The translations under genes and the position numbers were made by a program. This document shows, one piece after another, positions 37,909 to 51,246 of a stretch of 64,000 bases of DNA (positions within the stretch are counted from its first letter, which is position 1; every line of letters starts with the position of its first letter). The DNA comes from Auanema rhodensis (Eukaryota > Nematoda > Chromadorea > Rhabditida > Rhabditidae). The notes under the pieces are model-generated. The model ran no database searches, was not told the DNA's origin, and saw only the letters and a program-made list of their open reading frames with translations. The stretch lies in contig OZ059897.1 in NCBI GenBank assembly GCA_964057225.1, positions 19,778,001 through 19,842,000 of the forward strand, given 5' to 3'.

Positions 37909-40900
37909 CAAAAACATTTTGACAAAAATTTTTTCGAAAAATTTCAAAATAATTTAGCAAAAAGTAGATGTTTTTAGATTCCATTTCTCAAGGCAAAGAC
38001 GATAGACAATGTTATTCAACGAAAAAATTAATTCTTCAGGGTGAAAATCGAGGATATAAGTGTGAACTTATATCAGTTGATATCTCGGTGCATTTTTAAG
38101 CTAGCGCAAATCTGATAACACAGATCAACGCAGCTTAAAAATCCGCATCGAATGCACTATACTACATTGAGAAACGCTTAATACAAAAATTAGTTATGAT
38201 CGTTTGAAAAATGATGCATTAGTGTATGTTGAGTTTCCATGTACACTCAACATTGCTTCCAAAAACATTTTGACAAAAATTTTTTCGAAAAATTTCAAAA
38301 TAATTTAGCAAAAAGTAGATGTTTTTAGATTCCATTTTTCAAGGCAAAGACGATAGACAATGTTATTCAACGAAAAAATTAATTCTTCAGGGTGAAAATC
38401 GAGGATATAAGTGTGAACTTATATCAGTTGATATCTCGGTGCATTTTTAAGCTAGCGCAAATCTGATAACACAGATCGACGCAGCTTAAAAATCCGCATC
38501 GAATGCACTATACTACATTGAGAAACGCTTAATACAAAAATTAGTTATGATCGTTTGAAAAATGATGCATTAGTGTATGTTGAGTTTCCATGTACACTTA
38601 ACATTGCTTCCAAAAACATTTTGACAAAAATGTTTTCGAAAAATTTCAAAATAATTTAGCAAAAAGTAGATGTTTTTAGATTCCATTTTTCAAGGCAAAG
38701 ACGATGGACAATGTTATTCAACGAAAAAATTAATTCTTCAGGGTGAAAATCGAGGATATAAGTGTGAACTTATATCAGTTGATATCTCGGTGCATTTTTA
38801 AGCTAGCGCAAATCTGATAACACAGATCGACGCAGCTTAAAATTCCGCATCGAATGCACTATACTACATTGAGAAACGCTTAATACAAAAATTAGTTATG
38901 ATCGTTTGAAAAATGATGCATTAGTGTATGTTGAGTTTCCATGTACACTCAACATTGCTTCCAAAAACATTTTGACAAAAATTTTTTTGAAAAAATTCAA
39001 AATAATTTAGCAAAAAGTAGATGTTTTTAGATTCCTTTTTTCAAGGCAAAGACGATGGACAATGTTATTCAACGAAAAAATTATTTCTTCAGGGTGAAAA
39101 TCGAGGATATAAGTGTGAACTTATATCAGTTGATATCTCGGTGCATTTTTAAGCTAGCGCAAATCTGATAACACAGATCGACGCAGCTTAAAAATCCGCA
39201 TCGAATGCACTATACTACATTGAAAAACGCTTGATACAAAAATTAGTTATGATCTTTTGAAAAATGATGCATTAGTGTATGTTGAGTTTCCATGTACACT
39301 CAACATTGCTTCCAAAAACATTTTGACAAAAATTTTTTCGAAAAATTTCAAAATAATTTAGCAAAAAGTAGATGTTTTTAGATTCCATTTCTCAAGGCAA
39401 AGACGATAGACAATGTTATTCAACGAAAAAATTAATTCTTCAGGGTGAAAATCGAGGATATAAGTGTGAACTTATATCAGTTGATATCTCGGTGCATTTT
39501 TAAGCTAGCGCAAATCTGATAACACAGATCGACGCAGCTTAAAAATCCGCATCGAATGCACTATACTACATTGAGAAACGCTTAATACAAAAATTAGTTA
39601 TGATCGTTTGAAAAATGATGCATTAGTGTATGTTGAGTTTCCATGTACACTCAACATTGCTTCCAAAAACATTTTGACAAAAATTTTTTCGAAAAATTTC
39701 AAAATAATTTAGCAAAAAGTAGATGTTTTTAGATTCCTTTTTTCAAGGCAAAGACGATGGACAATGTTATTCAACGAAAAAATTATTTCTTCAGGGTGAA
39801 AATCGAGGATATAAGTGTGAACTTATATCAGTTGATATCTCGGTGCATTTTTAAGCTAGCGCAAATCTGATAACACAGATCGACGCAGCTTAAAAATCCG
39901 CATCGAATGCACTATACTACATTGAAAAACGCTTGATACAAAAATTAGTTATGATCTTTTGAAAAATGATGCATTAGTGTATGTTGAGTTTCCATGTACA
40001 CTCAACATTGCTTCCAAAAACATTTTGACAAAAATTTTTTCGAAAAATTTCAAAATAATTTAGCAAAAAGTAGATGTTTTTAGATTCCATTTCTCAAGGC
40101 AAAGACGATAGACAATGTTATTCAACGAAAAAATTAATTCTTCAGGGTGAAAATCGAGGATATAAGTGTGAACTTATATCAGTTGATATCTCGGTGCATT
40201 TTTAAGCTAGCGCAAATCTGATAACACAGATCAACGCAGCTTAAAAATCCGCATCGAATGCACTATACTACATTGAGAAACGCTTAATACAAAAATTAGT
40301 TATGATCGTTTGAAAAATGATGCATTAGTGTATGTTGAGTTTCCATGTACACTCAACATTGCTTCCAAAAACATTTTGACAAAAATTTTTTCGAAAAATT
40401 TCAAAATAATTTAGCAAAAAGTAGATGTTTTTAGATTCCATTTTTCAAGGCAAAGACGATAGACAATGTTATTCAACGAAAAAATTAATTCTTCAGGGTG
40501 AAAATCGAGGATATAAGTGTGAACTTATATCAGTTGATATCTCGGTGCATTTTTAAGCTAGCGCAAATCTGATAACACAGATCGACGCAGCTTAAAAATC
40601 CGCATCGAATGCACTATACTACATTGAGAAACGCTTAATACAAAAATTAGTTATGATCGTTTGAAAAATGATGCATTAGTGTATGTTGAGTTTCCATGTA
40701 CACTTAACATTGCTTCCAAAAACATTTTGACAAAAATGTTTTCGAAAAATTTCAAAATAATTTAGCAAAAAGTAGATGTTTTTAGATTCCATTTTTCAAG
40801 GCAAAGACGATGGACAATGTTATTCAACGAAAAAATTAATTCTTCAGGGTGAAAATCGAGGATATAAGTGTGAACTTATATCAGTTGATATCTCGGTGCA

Positions 40901-42120
40901 TTTTTAAGCTAGCGCAAATCTGATAACACAGATCGACGCAGCTTAAAATTCCGCATCGAATGCACTATACTACATTGAGAAACGCTTAATACAAAAATTA
41001 GTTATGATCGTTTGAAAAATGATGCATTAGTGTATGTTGAGTTTCCATGTACACTCAACATTGCTTCCAAAAACATTTTGACAAAAATTTTTTTGAAAAA
41101 ATTCAAAATAATTTAGCAAAAAGTAGATGTTTTTAGATTCCTTTTTTCAAGGCAAAGACGATGGACAATGTTATTCAACGAAAAAATTATTTCTTCAGGG
41201 TGAAAATCGAGGATATAAGTGTGAACTTATATCAGTTGATATCTCGGTGCATTTTTAAGCTAGCGCAAATCTGATAACACAGATCGACGCAGCTTAAAAA
41301 TCCGCATCGAATGCACTATACTACATTGAAAAACGCTTGATACAAAAATTAGTTATGATCTTTTGAAAAATGATGCATTAGTGTATGTTGAGTTTCCATG
41401 TACACTCAACATTGCTTCCAAAAACATTTTGACAAAAATTTTTTCGAAAAATTTCAAAATAATTTAGCAAAAAGTAGATGTTTTTAGATTCCATTTCTCA
41501 AGGCAAAGACGATAGACAATGTTATTCAACGAAAAAATTAATTCTTCAGGGTGAAAATCGAGGATATAAGTGTGAACTTATATCAGTTGATATCTCGGTG
41601 CATTTTTAAGCTAGCGCAAATCTGATAACACAGATCGACGCAGCTTAAAAATCCGCATCGAATGCACTATACTACATTGAGAAACGCTTAATACAAAAAT
41701 TAGTTATGATCGTTTGAAAAATGATGCATTAGTGTATGTTGAGTTTCCATGTACACTCAACATTGCTTCCAAAAACATTTTGACAAAAATTTTTTCGAAA
41801 AATTTCAAAATAATTTAGCAAAAAGTAGATGTTTTTAGATTCCTTTTTTCAAGGCAAAGACGATGGACAATGTTATTCAACGAAAAAATTATTTCTTCAG
41901 GGTGAAAATCGAGGATATAAGTGTGAACTTATATCAGTTGATATCTCGGTGCATTTTTAAGCTAGCGCAAATCTGATAACACAGATCGACGCAGCTTAAA
42001 AATCCGCATCGAATGCACTATACTACATTGAAAAACGCTTGATACAAAAATTAGTTATGATCGTTTGAAAAATGATGCATTAGTGTATGTTGAGTTTCCA
42101 TGTACACTCAACATTGCTTC
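37909..42120 (+). repeat. 6-monomer HOR, two units (period 2106 bp)
   Basis: Copies 109-114 match copies 115-120 in the order B, A, E with p233T, D, B, C. Two private markers recur at 2106 bp: 'cagatcaacg' in copies 109 and 115, and 'gtacacttaac' in copies 110 and 116. The last members differ at p294 (T in copy 114, G in copy 120), which marks either a later exchange or the end of the duplicated segment. Confidence 0.9.
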
Positions 42121-43524
42121 CAAAAACATTTTGACAAAAATTTTTTCGAAAAATTTCAAAATAATTTAGCAAAAAGTAGATGTTTTTAGATTCCATTTCT
42201 CAAGGCAAAGACGATAGACAATGTTATTCAACGAAAAAATTAATTCTTCAGGGTGAAAATCGAGGATATAAGTGTGAACTTATATCAGTTGATATCTCGG
42301 TGCATTTTTAAGCTAGCGCAAATCTGATAACACAGATCGACGCAGCTTAAAAATCCGCATCGAATGCACTATACTACATTGAGAAACGCTTAATACAAAA
42401 ATTAGTTATGATCGTTTGAAAAATGATGCATTAGTGTATGTTGAGTTTCCATGTACACTCAACATTGCTTCCAAAAACATTTTGACAAAAATTTTTTCGA
42501 AAAATTTCAAAATAATTTAGCAAAAAGTAGATGTTTTTAGATTCCATTTCTCAAGGCAAAGACGATAGACAATGTTATTCAACGAAAAAATTAATTCTTC
42601 AGGGTGAAAATCGAGGATATAAGTGTGAACTTATATCAGTTGATATCTCGGTGCATTTTTAAGCTAGCGCAAATCTGATAACACAGATCGACGCAGCTTA
42701 AAAATCCGCATCGAATGCACTATACTACATTGAAAAACGCTTGATACAAAAATTAGTTATGATCGTTTGAAAAATGATGCATTAGTGTATGTTGAGTTTC
42801 CATGTACACTCAACATTGCTTCCAAAAACATTTTGACAAAAATTTTTTCGAAAAATTTCAAAATAATTTAGCAAAAAGTAGATGTTTTTAGATTCCATTT
42901 CTCAAGGCAAAGACGATAGACAATGTTATTCAACGAAAAAATTAATTCTTCAGGGTGAAAATCGAGGATATAAGTGTGAACTTATATCAGTTGATATCTC
43001 GGTGCATTTTTAAGCTAGCGCAAATCTGATAACACAGATCGACGCAGCTTAAAAATCCGCATCGAATGCACTATACTACATTGAGAAACGCTTAATACAA
43101 AAATTAGTTATGATCGTTTGAAAAATGATGCATTAGTGTATGTTGAGTTTCCATGTACACTCAACATTGCTTCCAAAAACATTTTGACAAAAATTTTTTC
43201 GAAAAATTTCAAAATAATTTAGCAAAAAGTAGATGTTTTTAGATTCCATTTTTCAAGGCAAAGACGATAGACAATGTTATTCAACGAAAAAATTAATTCT
43301 TCAGGGTGAAAATCGAGGATATAAGTGTGAACTTATATCAGTTGATATCTCGGTGCATTTTTAAGCTAGCGCAAATCTGATAACACAGATCGACGCAGCT
43401 TAAAAATCCGCATCGAATGCACTATACTACATTGAGAAACGCTTAATACAAAAATTAATTATGATCGTTTGAAAAATGATGCATTAGTGTATGTTGAGTT
43501 TCCATGTACACTCAACATTGCTTC
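42121..43524 (+). repeat. Copies 121-124, mostly class B
   Basis: Three successive class B copies are followed by one class A. Copy 122 is B on the left with p263A/p272G and p294G on the right, the same right end as copy 120, so copies 120-121 and 122-123 may be a partly converted dimer duplication. Copy 124 has a private 'attaattatg'. Confidence 0.75.
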
Positions 43525-45630
43525 CAAAAACATTTTGACAAAAATTTTTTCGAAAAATTTCAAAATAATTTAGCAAAAAGTAGATGTTTTTAGATTCCTT
43601 TTTTCAAGGCAAAGACGATGGACATTGTTATTCAACGAAAAAATTAATTCTTCAGGGTGAAAATCGGGTATATATGTGTGAACTTATATCAGTTGATATC
43701 TCGGTGCATTTTTAAGCTAGCGCAAATCTGATAACACAGATCGACGCAGCTTAAAAATCCGCATCGAATGCACTATACTACATTGAGAAACGCTTAATAC
43801 AAAAATTAGTTATGATCGTTTGAAAAATGATGCATTAGTGTATGTTGAGTTTCCATGTACACTCAACATTGCTTCCAAAAACATTTTGACAAAAATTTTT
43901 TCGAAAAATTTCAAAATAATTTAGCAAAAAGTAGATGTTTTTAGATTCCATTTTTCAAGGCAAAGACGATAGACAATGTTATTCAACGAAAAAATTAATT
44001 CTTTAGGGTGAAAATCGAGGATATAAGTGTGAACTTATATCAGTTGATATCTCGGTGCATTTTTAAGCTAGCGCAAATCTGATAACACAGATCGACGCAG
44101 CTTAAAAATCCGCATCGAATGCACTATACTACATTGAGAAACGCTTAATACAAAAATTAGTTATGATCGTTTGAAAAATGATGCATTAGTGTATGTTGAG
44201 TTTCCATGTACACTCAACATTGCTTCCAAAAACATTTTGACAAAAATGTTTTCGAAAAATTTCAAAATAATTTAGCAAAAAGTAGATGTTTTTAGATTCC
44301 ATTTTTCAAGGCAAAGACGATAGACAATGTTATTCAACGAAAAAATTAATTCTTCAGGGTGAAAATCGAGGATATAAGTGTGAACTTATATCAGTTGATA
44401 TCTCGGTGCATTTTTAAGCTAGCGCAAATCTGATAACACAGATCGACGCAGCTTAAAAATCCGCATCGAATGCACTATACTACATTGAGAAACGCTTAAT
44501 ACAAAAATTAGTTATGATCGTTTGAAAAATGATGCATTAGTGTATGTTGAGTTTCCATGTACACTCAACATTGCTTCCAAAAACATTTTGACAAAAATTT
44601 TTTCGAAAAATTTCAAAATAATTTAGCAAAAAGTAGATGTTTTTAGATTCCTTTTTTCAAGGCAAAGACGATGGACATTGTTATTCAACGAAAAAATTAA
44701 TTCTTCAGGGTGAAAATCGGGTATATATGTGTGAACTTATATCAGTTGATATCTCGGTGCATTTTTAAGCTAGCGCAAATCTGATAACACAGATCGACGC
44801 AGCTTAAAAATCCGCATCGAATGCACTATACTACATTGAGAAACGCTTAATACAAAAATTAGTTATGATCGTTTGAAAAATGATGCATTAGTGTATGTTG
44901 AGTTTCCATGTACACTCAACATTGCTTCCAAAAACATTTTGACAAAAATTTTTTCGAAAAATTTCAAAATAATTTAGCAAAAAGTAGATGTTTTTAGATT
45001 CCATTTTTCAAGGCAAAGACGATAGACAATGTTATTCAACGAAAAAATTAATTCTTTAGGGTGAAAATCGAGGATATAAGTGTGAACTTATATCAGTTGA
45101 TATCTCGGTGCATTTTTAAGCTAGCGCAAATCTGATAACACAGATCGACGCAGCTTAAAAATCCGCATCGAATGCACTAAACTACATTGAGAAACGCTTA
45201 ATACAAAAATTAGTTATGATCGTTTGAAAAATGATGCATTAGTGTATGTTGAGTTTCCATGTACACTCAACATTGCTTCCAAAAACATTTTGACAAAAAT
45301 GTTTTCGAAAAATTTCAAAATAATTTAGCAAAAAGTAGATGTTTTTAGATTCCTTTTTTCAAGGCAAAGACGATAGACAATGTTATTCAACGAAAAAATT
45401 AATTCTTCAGGGTGAAAATCGAGGATATAAGTGTGAACTTATATCAGTTGATATCTCGGTGCATTTTTAAGCTAGCGCAAATCTGATAACACAGATCGAC
45501 GCAGCTTAAAAATCCGCATCGAATGCACTATACTACATTGAGAAACGCTTAATACAAAAATTAGTTATGATCGTTTGAAAAATGATGCATTAGTGTATGT
45601 TGAGTTTCCATGTACACTCAACATTGCTTC
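43525..45630 (+). repeat. 3-monomer HOR, two units, with the 'gggtatatatg' form
   Basis: Copies 125-127 match copies 128-130. The first member has p75T, p101T ('ggacattg') and p143G, p145T, p151T together ('gggtatatatg'). The second has 'ctttaggg'. The third has p22G with p96A. Copy 129 adds 'cactaaac' and copy 130 has p75T where copy 127 has p75A. The period is 1053 bp. Confidence 0.88.
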
Positions 45631-48438
45631 CAAAAACATTTTGACAAAAATTTTTTTGAAAAAATTCAAAATAATTTAGCAAAAAGTAGATGTTTTTAGA
45701 TTCCTTTTTTCAAGGCAAAGACGATGGACAATGTTATTCAACGAAAAAATTATTTCTTCAGGGTGAAAATCGAGGATATAAGTGTGAACTTATATCAGTT
45801 GATATCTCGGTGCATTTTTAAGCTAGCGCAAATCTGATAACACAGATCGACGCAGCTTAAAAATCCGCATCGAATGCACTATACTACATTGAAAAACGCT
45901 TGATACAAAAATTAGTTATGATCTTTTGAAAAATGATGCATTAGTGTATGTTGAGTTTCCATGTACACTCAACATTGCTTCCAAAAACATTTTGACAAAA
46001 ATTTTTTCGAAAAATTTCAAAATAATTTAGCAAAAAGTAGATGTTTTTAGATTCCATTTCTCAAGGCAAAGACGATAGACAATGTTATTCAACGAAAAAA
46101 TTAATTCTTCAGGGTGAAAATCGAGGATATAAGTGTGAACTTATATCAGTTGATATCTCGGTGCATTTTTAAGCTAGCGCAAATCTGATAACACAGATCG
46201 ACGCAGCTTAAAAATCCGCATCGAATGCACTATACTACATTGAGAAACGCTTAATACAAAAATTAGTTATGATCGTTTGAAAAATGATGCATTAGTGTAT
46301 GTTGAGTTTCCATGTACACTCAACATTGCTTCCAAAAACATTTTGACAAAAATTTTTTCGAAAAATTTCAAAATAATTTAGCAAAAAGTAGATGTTTTTA
46401 GATTCCATTTTTCAAGGCAAAGACGATAGACAATGTTATTCAACGAAAAAATTAATTCTTCAGGGTGAAAATCGAGGATATAAGTGTGAACTTATATCAG
46501 TTGATATCTCGGTGCATTTTTAAGCTAGCGCAAATCTGATAACACAGATCGACGCAGCTTAAAAATCCGCATCGAATGCACTATACTACATTGAGAAACG
46601 CTTAATACAAAAATTAGTTATGATCGTTTGAAAAATGATGCATTAGTGTATGTTGAGTTTCCATGTACACTCAACATTGCTTCCAAAAACATTTTGACAA
46701 AAATTTTTTCGAAAAATTTCAAAATAATTTAGCAAAAAGTAGATGTTTTTAGATTCCTTTTTTCAAGGCAAAGACGATGGACATTGTTATTCAACGAAAA
46801 AATTAATTCTTCAGGGTGAAAATCGGGTATATATGTGTGAACTTATATCAGTTGATATCTCGGTGCATTTTTAAGCTAGCGCAAATCTGATAACACAGAT
46901 CGACGCAGCTTAAAAATCCGCATTGAATGCACTATACTACATTGAGAAACGCTTAATACAAAAATTAGTTATGATCGTTTGAAAAATGATGCATTAGTGT
47001 ATGTTGAGTTTCCATGTACACTCAACATTGCTTCCAAAAACATTTTGACAAAAATTTTTTCGAAAAATTTCAAAATAATTTAGCAAAAAGTAGATGTTTT
47101 TAGATTCCATTTTTCAAGGCAAAGACGATAGACAATGTTATTCAACGAAAAAATTAATTCTTCAGGGTGAAAATCGAGGATATAAGTGTGAACTTATATC
47201 AGTTGATATCTCGGTGCATTTTTAAGCTAGCGCAAATCTGATAACACAGATCGACGCAGCTTAAAAATCCGCATCGAATGCACTATACTACATTGAGAAA
47301 CGCTTAATACAAAAATTAGTTATGATCGTTTGAAAAATGATGCATTAGTGTATGTTGAGTTTCCATGTACACTCAACATTGCTTCCAAAAACATTTTGAC
47401 AAAAATTTTTTCGAAAAATTTCAAAATAATTTAGCAAAAAGTAGATGTTTTTAGATTCCATTTTTCAAGGCAAAGACGATAGACAATGTTATTCAACGAA
47501 AAAATTAATTCTTCAGGGTGAAAATCGAGGATATAAGTGTGAACTTATATCAGTTGATATCTCGGTGCATTTTTAAGCTAGCGCAAATCTGATAACACAG
47601 ATCGACGCAGCTTAAAAATCCGCATCGAATGCACTATACTACATTGAGAAACGCTTAATACAAAAATTAGTTATGATCGTTTGAAAAATGATGCATTAGT
47701 GTATGTTGAGTTTCCATGTACACTCAACATTGCTTCCAAAAACATTTTGACAAAAATGTTTTCGAAAAATTTCAAAATAATTTAGCAAAAAGTAGATGTT
47801 TTTAGATTCCATTTTTCAAGGCAAAGACGATAGACAATGTTATTCAACGAAAAAATTATTTCTTCAGGGTGAAAATCGAGGATATAAGTGTGAACTTATA
47901 TCAGTTGATATCTCGGTGCATTTTTAAGCTAGCGCAAATCTGATAACACAGATCGACGCAGCTTAAAAATCCGCATCGAATGCACTATACTACATTGAGA
48001 AACGCTTAATACAAAAATTAGTTATGATCGTTTGAAAAATGATGCATTAGTGTATGTTGAGTTTCCATGTACACTCAACATTGCTTCCAAAAACATTTTG
48101 ACAAAAATTTTTTTGAAAAAATTCAAAATAATTTAGCAAAAAGTAGATGTTTTTAGATTCCTTTTTTCAAGGCAAAGACGATGGACAATGTTATTCAACG
48201 AAAAAATTATTTCTTCAGGGTGAAAATCGAGGATATAAGTGTGAACTTATATCAGTTGATATCTCGGTGCATTTTTAAGCTAGCGCAAATCTGATAACAC
48301 AGATCGACGCAGCTTAAAAATCCGCATCGAATGCACTATACTACATTGAAAAACGCTTGATACAAAAATTAGTTATGATCTTTTGAAAAATGATGCATTA
48401 GTGTATGTTGAGTTTCCATGTACACTCAACATTGCTTC
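45631..48438 (+). repeat. Copies 131-138, mixed monomers
   Basis: The order is D, B, A, the 'gggtatatatg' form (copy 134, with private 'cattgaatgc'), A, A, E-like with p96A and p123T, D. Copies 135 and 136 appear the same, a likely single-monomer duplication. No higher-order period is visible. Confidence 0.8.
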
Positions 48439-51246
48439 CAAAAACATTTTGACAAAAATTTTTTCGAAAAATTTCAAAATAATTTAGCAAAAAGTAGATG
48501 TTTTTAGATTCCATTTCTCAAGGCAAAGACGATAGACAATGTTATTCAACGAAAAAATTAATTCTTCAGGGTGAAAATCGAGGATATAAGTGTGAACTTA
48601 TATCAGTTGATATCTCGGTGCATTTTTAAGCTAGCGCAAATCTGATAACACAGATCGACGCAGCTTAAAAATCCGCATCGAATGCACTATACTACATTGA
48701 GAAACGCTTAATACAAAAATTAGTTATGATCGTTTGAAAAATGATGCATTAGTGTATGTTGAGTTTCCATGTACACTCAACATTGCTTCCAAAAACATTT
48801 TGACAAAAATTTTTTCGAAAAATTTCAAAATAATTTAGCAAAAAGTAGATGTTTTTAGATTCCTTTTTTCAAGGCAAAGACGATGGACAATGTTATTCAA
48901 CGAAAAAATTATTTCTTCAGGGTGAAAATCGAGGATATAAGTGTGAACTTATATCAGTTGATATCTCGGTGCATTTTTAAGCTAGCGCAAATCTGATAAC
49001 ACAGATCGACGCAGCTTAAAAATCCGCATCGAATGCACTATACTACATTGAAAAACGCTTGATACAAAAATTAGTTATGATCTTTTGAAAAATGATGCAT
49101 TAGTTTATGTTGAGTTTCCATGTACACTCAACATTGCTTCCAAAAACATTTTGACAAAAATTTTTTCGAAAAATTTCAAAATAATTTAGCAAAAAGTAGA
49201 TGTTTTTAGATTCCATTTCTCAAGGCAAAGACGATAGACAATGTTATTCAACGAAAAAATTAATTCTTCAGGGTGAAAATCGAGGATATAAGTGTGAACT
49301 TATATCAGTTGATATCTCGGTGCATTTTTAAGCTAGCGCAAATCTGATAACACAGATCGACGCAGCTTAAAAATCCGCATCGAATGCACTATACTACATT
49401 GAGAAACGCTTAATACAAAAATTAGTTATGATCGTTTGAAAAATGATGCATTAGTGTATGTTGAGTTTCCATGTACACTCAACATTGCTTCCAAAAACAT
49501 TTTGACAAAAATTTTTTCGAAAAATTTCAAAATAATTTAGCAAAAAGTAGATGTTTTTAGATTCCTTTTTTCAAGGCAAAGACGATGGACAATGTTATTC
49601 AACGAAAAAATTATTTCTTCAGGGTGAAAATCGAGGATATAAGTGTGAACTTATATCAGTTGATATCTCGGTGCATTTTTAAGCTAGCGCAAATCTGATA
49701 ACACAGATCGACGCAGCTTAAAAATCCGCATCGAATGCACTATACTACATTGAAAAACGCTTGATACAAAAATTAGTTATGATCTTTTGAAAAATGATGC
49801 ATTAGTGTATGTTGAGTTTCCATGTACACTCAACATTGCTTCCAAAAACATTTTGACAAAAATTTTTTCGAAAAATTTCAAAATAATTTAGCAAAAAGTA
49901 GATGTTTTTAGATTCCATTTCTCAAGGCAAAGACGATAGACAATGTTATTCAACGAAAAAATTAATTCTTCAGGGTGAAAATCGAGGATATAAGTGTGAA
50001 CTTATATCAGTTGATATCTCGGTGCATTTTTAAGCTAGCGCAAATTTGATAACACAGATCGACGCAGCTAAAAAATCCGCATCGAATGCACTATACTACA
50101 TTGAGAAACGCTTAATACAAAAATTAGTTATGATCGTTTGAAAAATGATGCATTAGTGTATGTTGAGTTTCCATGTACACTCAACATTGCTTCCAAAAAC
50201 ATTTTGACAAAAATTTTTTCGAAAAATTTCAAAATAATTTAGCAAAAAGTAGATGTTTTTAGATTCCTTTTTTCAAGGCAAAGACGATGGACAATGTTAT
50301 TCAACGAAAAAATTATTTCTTCAGGGTGAAAATCGAGGATATAAGTGTGAACTTATATCAGTTGATATCTCGGTGCATTTTTAAGCTAGCGCAAATCTGA
50401 TAACACAGATCGACGCAGCTTAAAAATCCGCATCGAATGCACTATACTACATTGAAAAACGCTTGATACAAAAATTAGTTATGATCTTTTGAAAAATGAT
50501 GCATTAGTGTATGTTGAGTTTCCATGTACACTCAACATTGCTTCCAAAAACATTTTGACAAAAATTTTTTCGAAAAATTTCAAAATAATTTAGCAAAAAG
50601 TAGATGTTTTTAGATTCCATTTCTCAAGGCAAAGACGATAGACAATGTTATTCAACGAAAAAATTAATTCTTCAGGGTGAAAATCGAGGATATAAGTGTG
50701 AACTTATATCAGTTGATATCTCGGTGCATTTTTAAGCTAGCGCAAATCTGATAACACAGATCGACGCAGCTTAAAAATCCGCATCGAATGCACTATACTA
50801 CATTGAGAAACGCTTAATACAAAAATTAGTTATGATCGTTTGAAAAATGATGCATTAGTGTATGTTGAGTTTCCATGTACACTCAACATTGCTTCCAAAA
50901 ACATTTTGACAAAAATTTTTTCGAAAAATTTCAAAATAATTTAGCAAAAAGTAGATGTTTTTAGATTCCTTTTTTCAAGGCAAAGACGATGGACAATGTT
51001 ATTCAACGAAAAAATTATTTCTTCAGGGTGAAAATCGAGGATATAAGTGTGAACTTATATCAGTTGATATCTCGGTGCATTTTTAAGCTAGCGCAAATCT
51101 GATAACACAGATCGACGCAGCTTAAAAATCCGCATCGAATGCACTATACTACATTGAAAAACGCTTGATACAAAAATTAGTTATGATCTTTTGAAAAATG
51201 ATGCATTAGTGTATGTTGAGTTTCCATGTACACTCAACATTGCTTC
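48439..51246 (+). repeat. B-C dimer, four units (period 702 bp)
   Basis: Copies 139-146 alternate strictly between class B and class C. Private changes are few: 'ttagtttatg' in copy 140, and 'caaatttgat' and 'cagctaaaaaa' in copy 143. The same B-C pairing appears at copies 113-114 and 119-120, so a dimer from the 6-monomer HOR may have been the seed. Confidence 0.88.
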
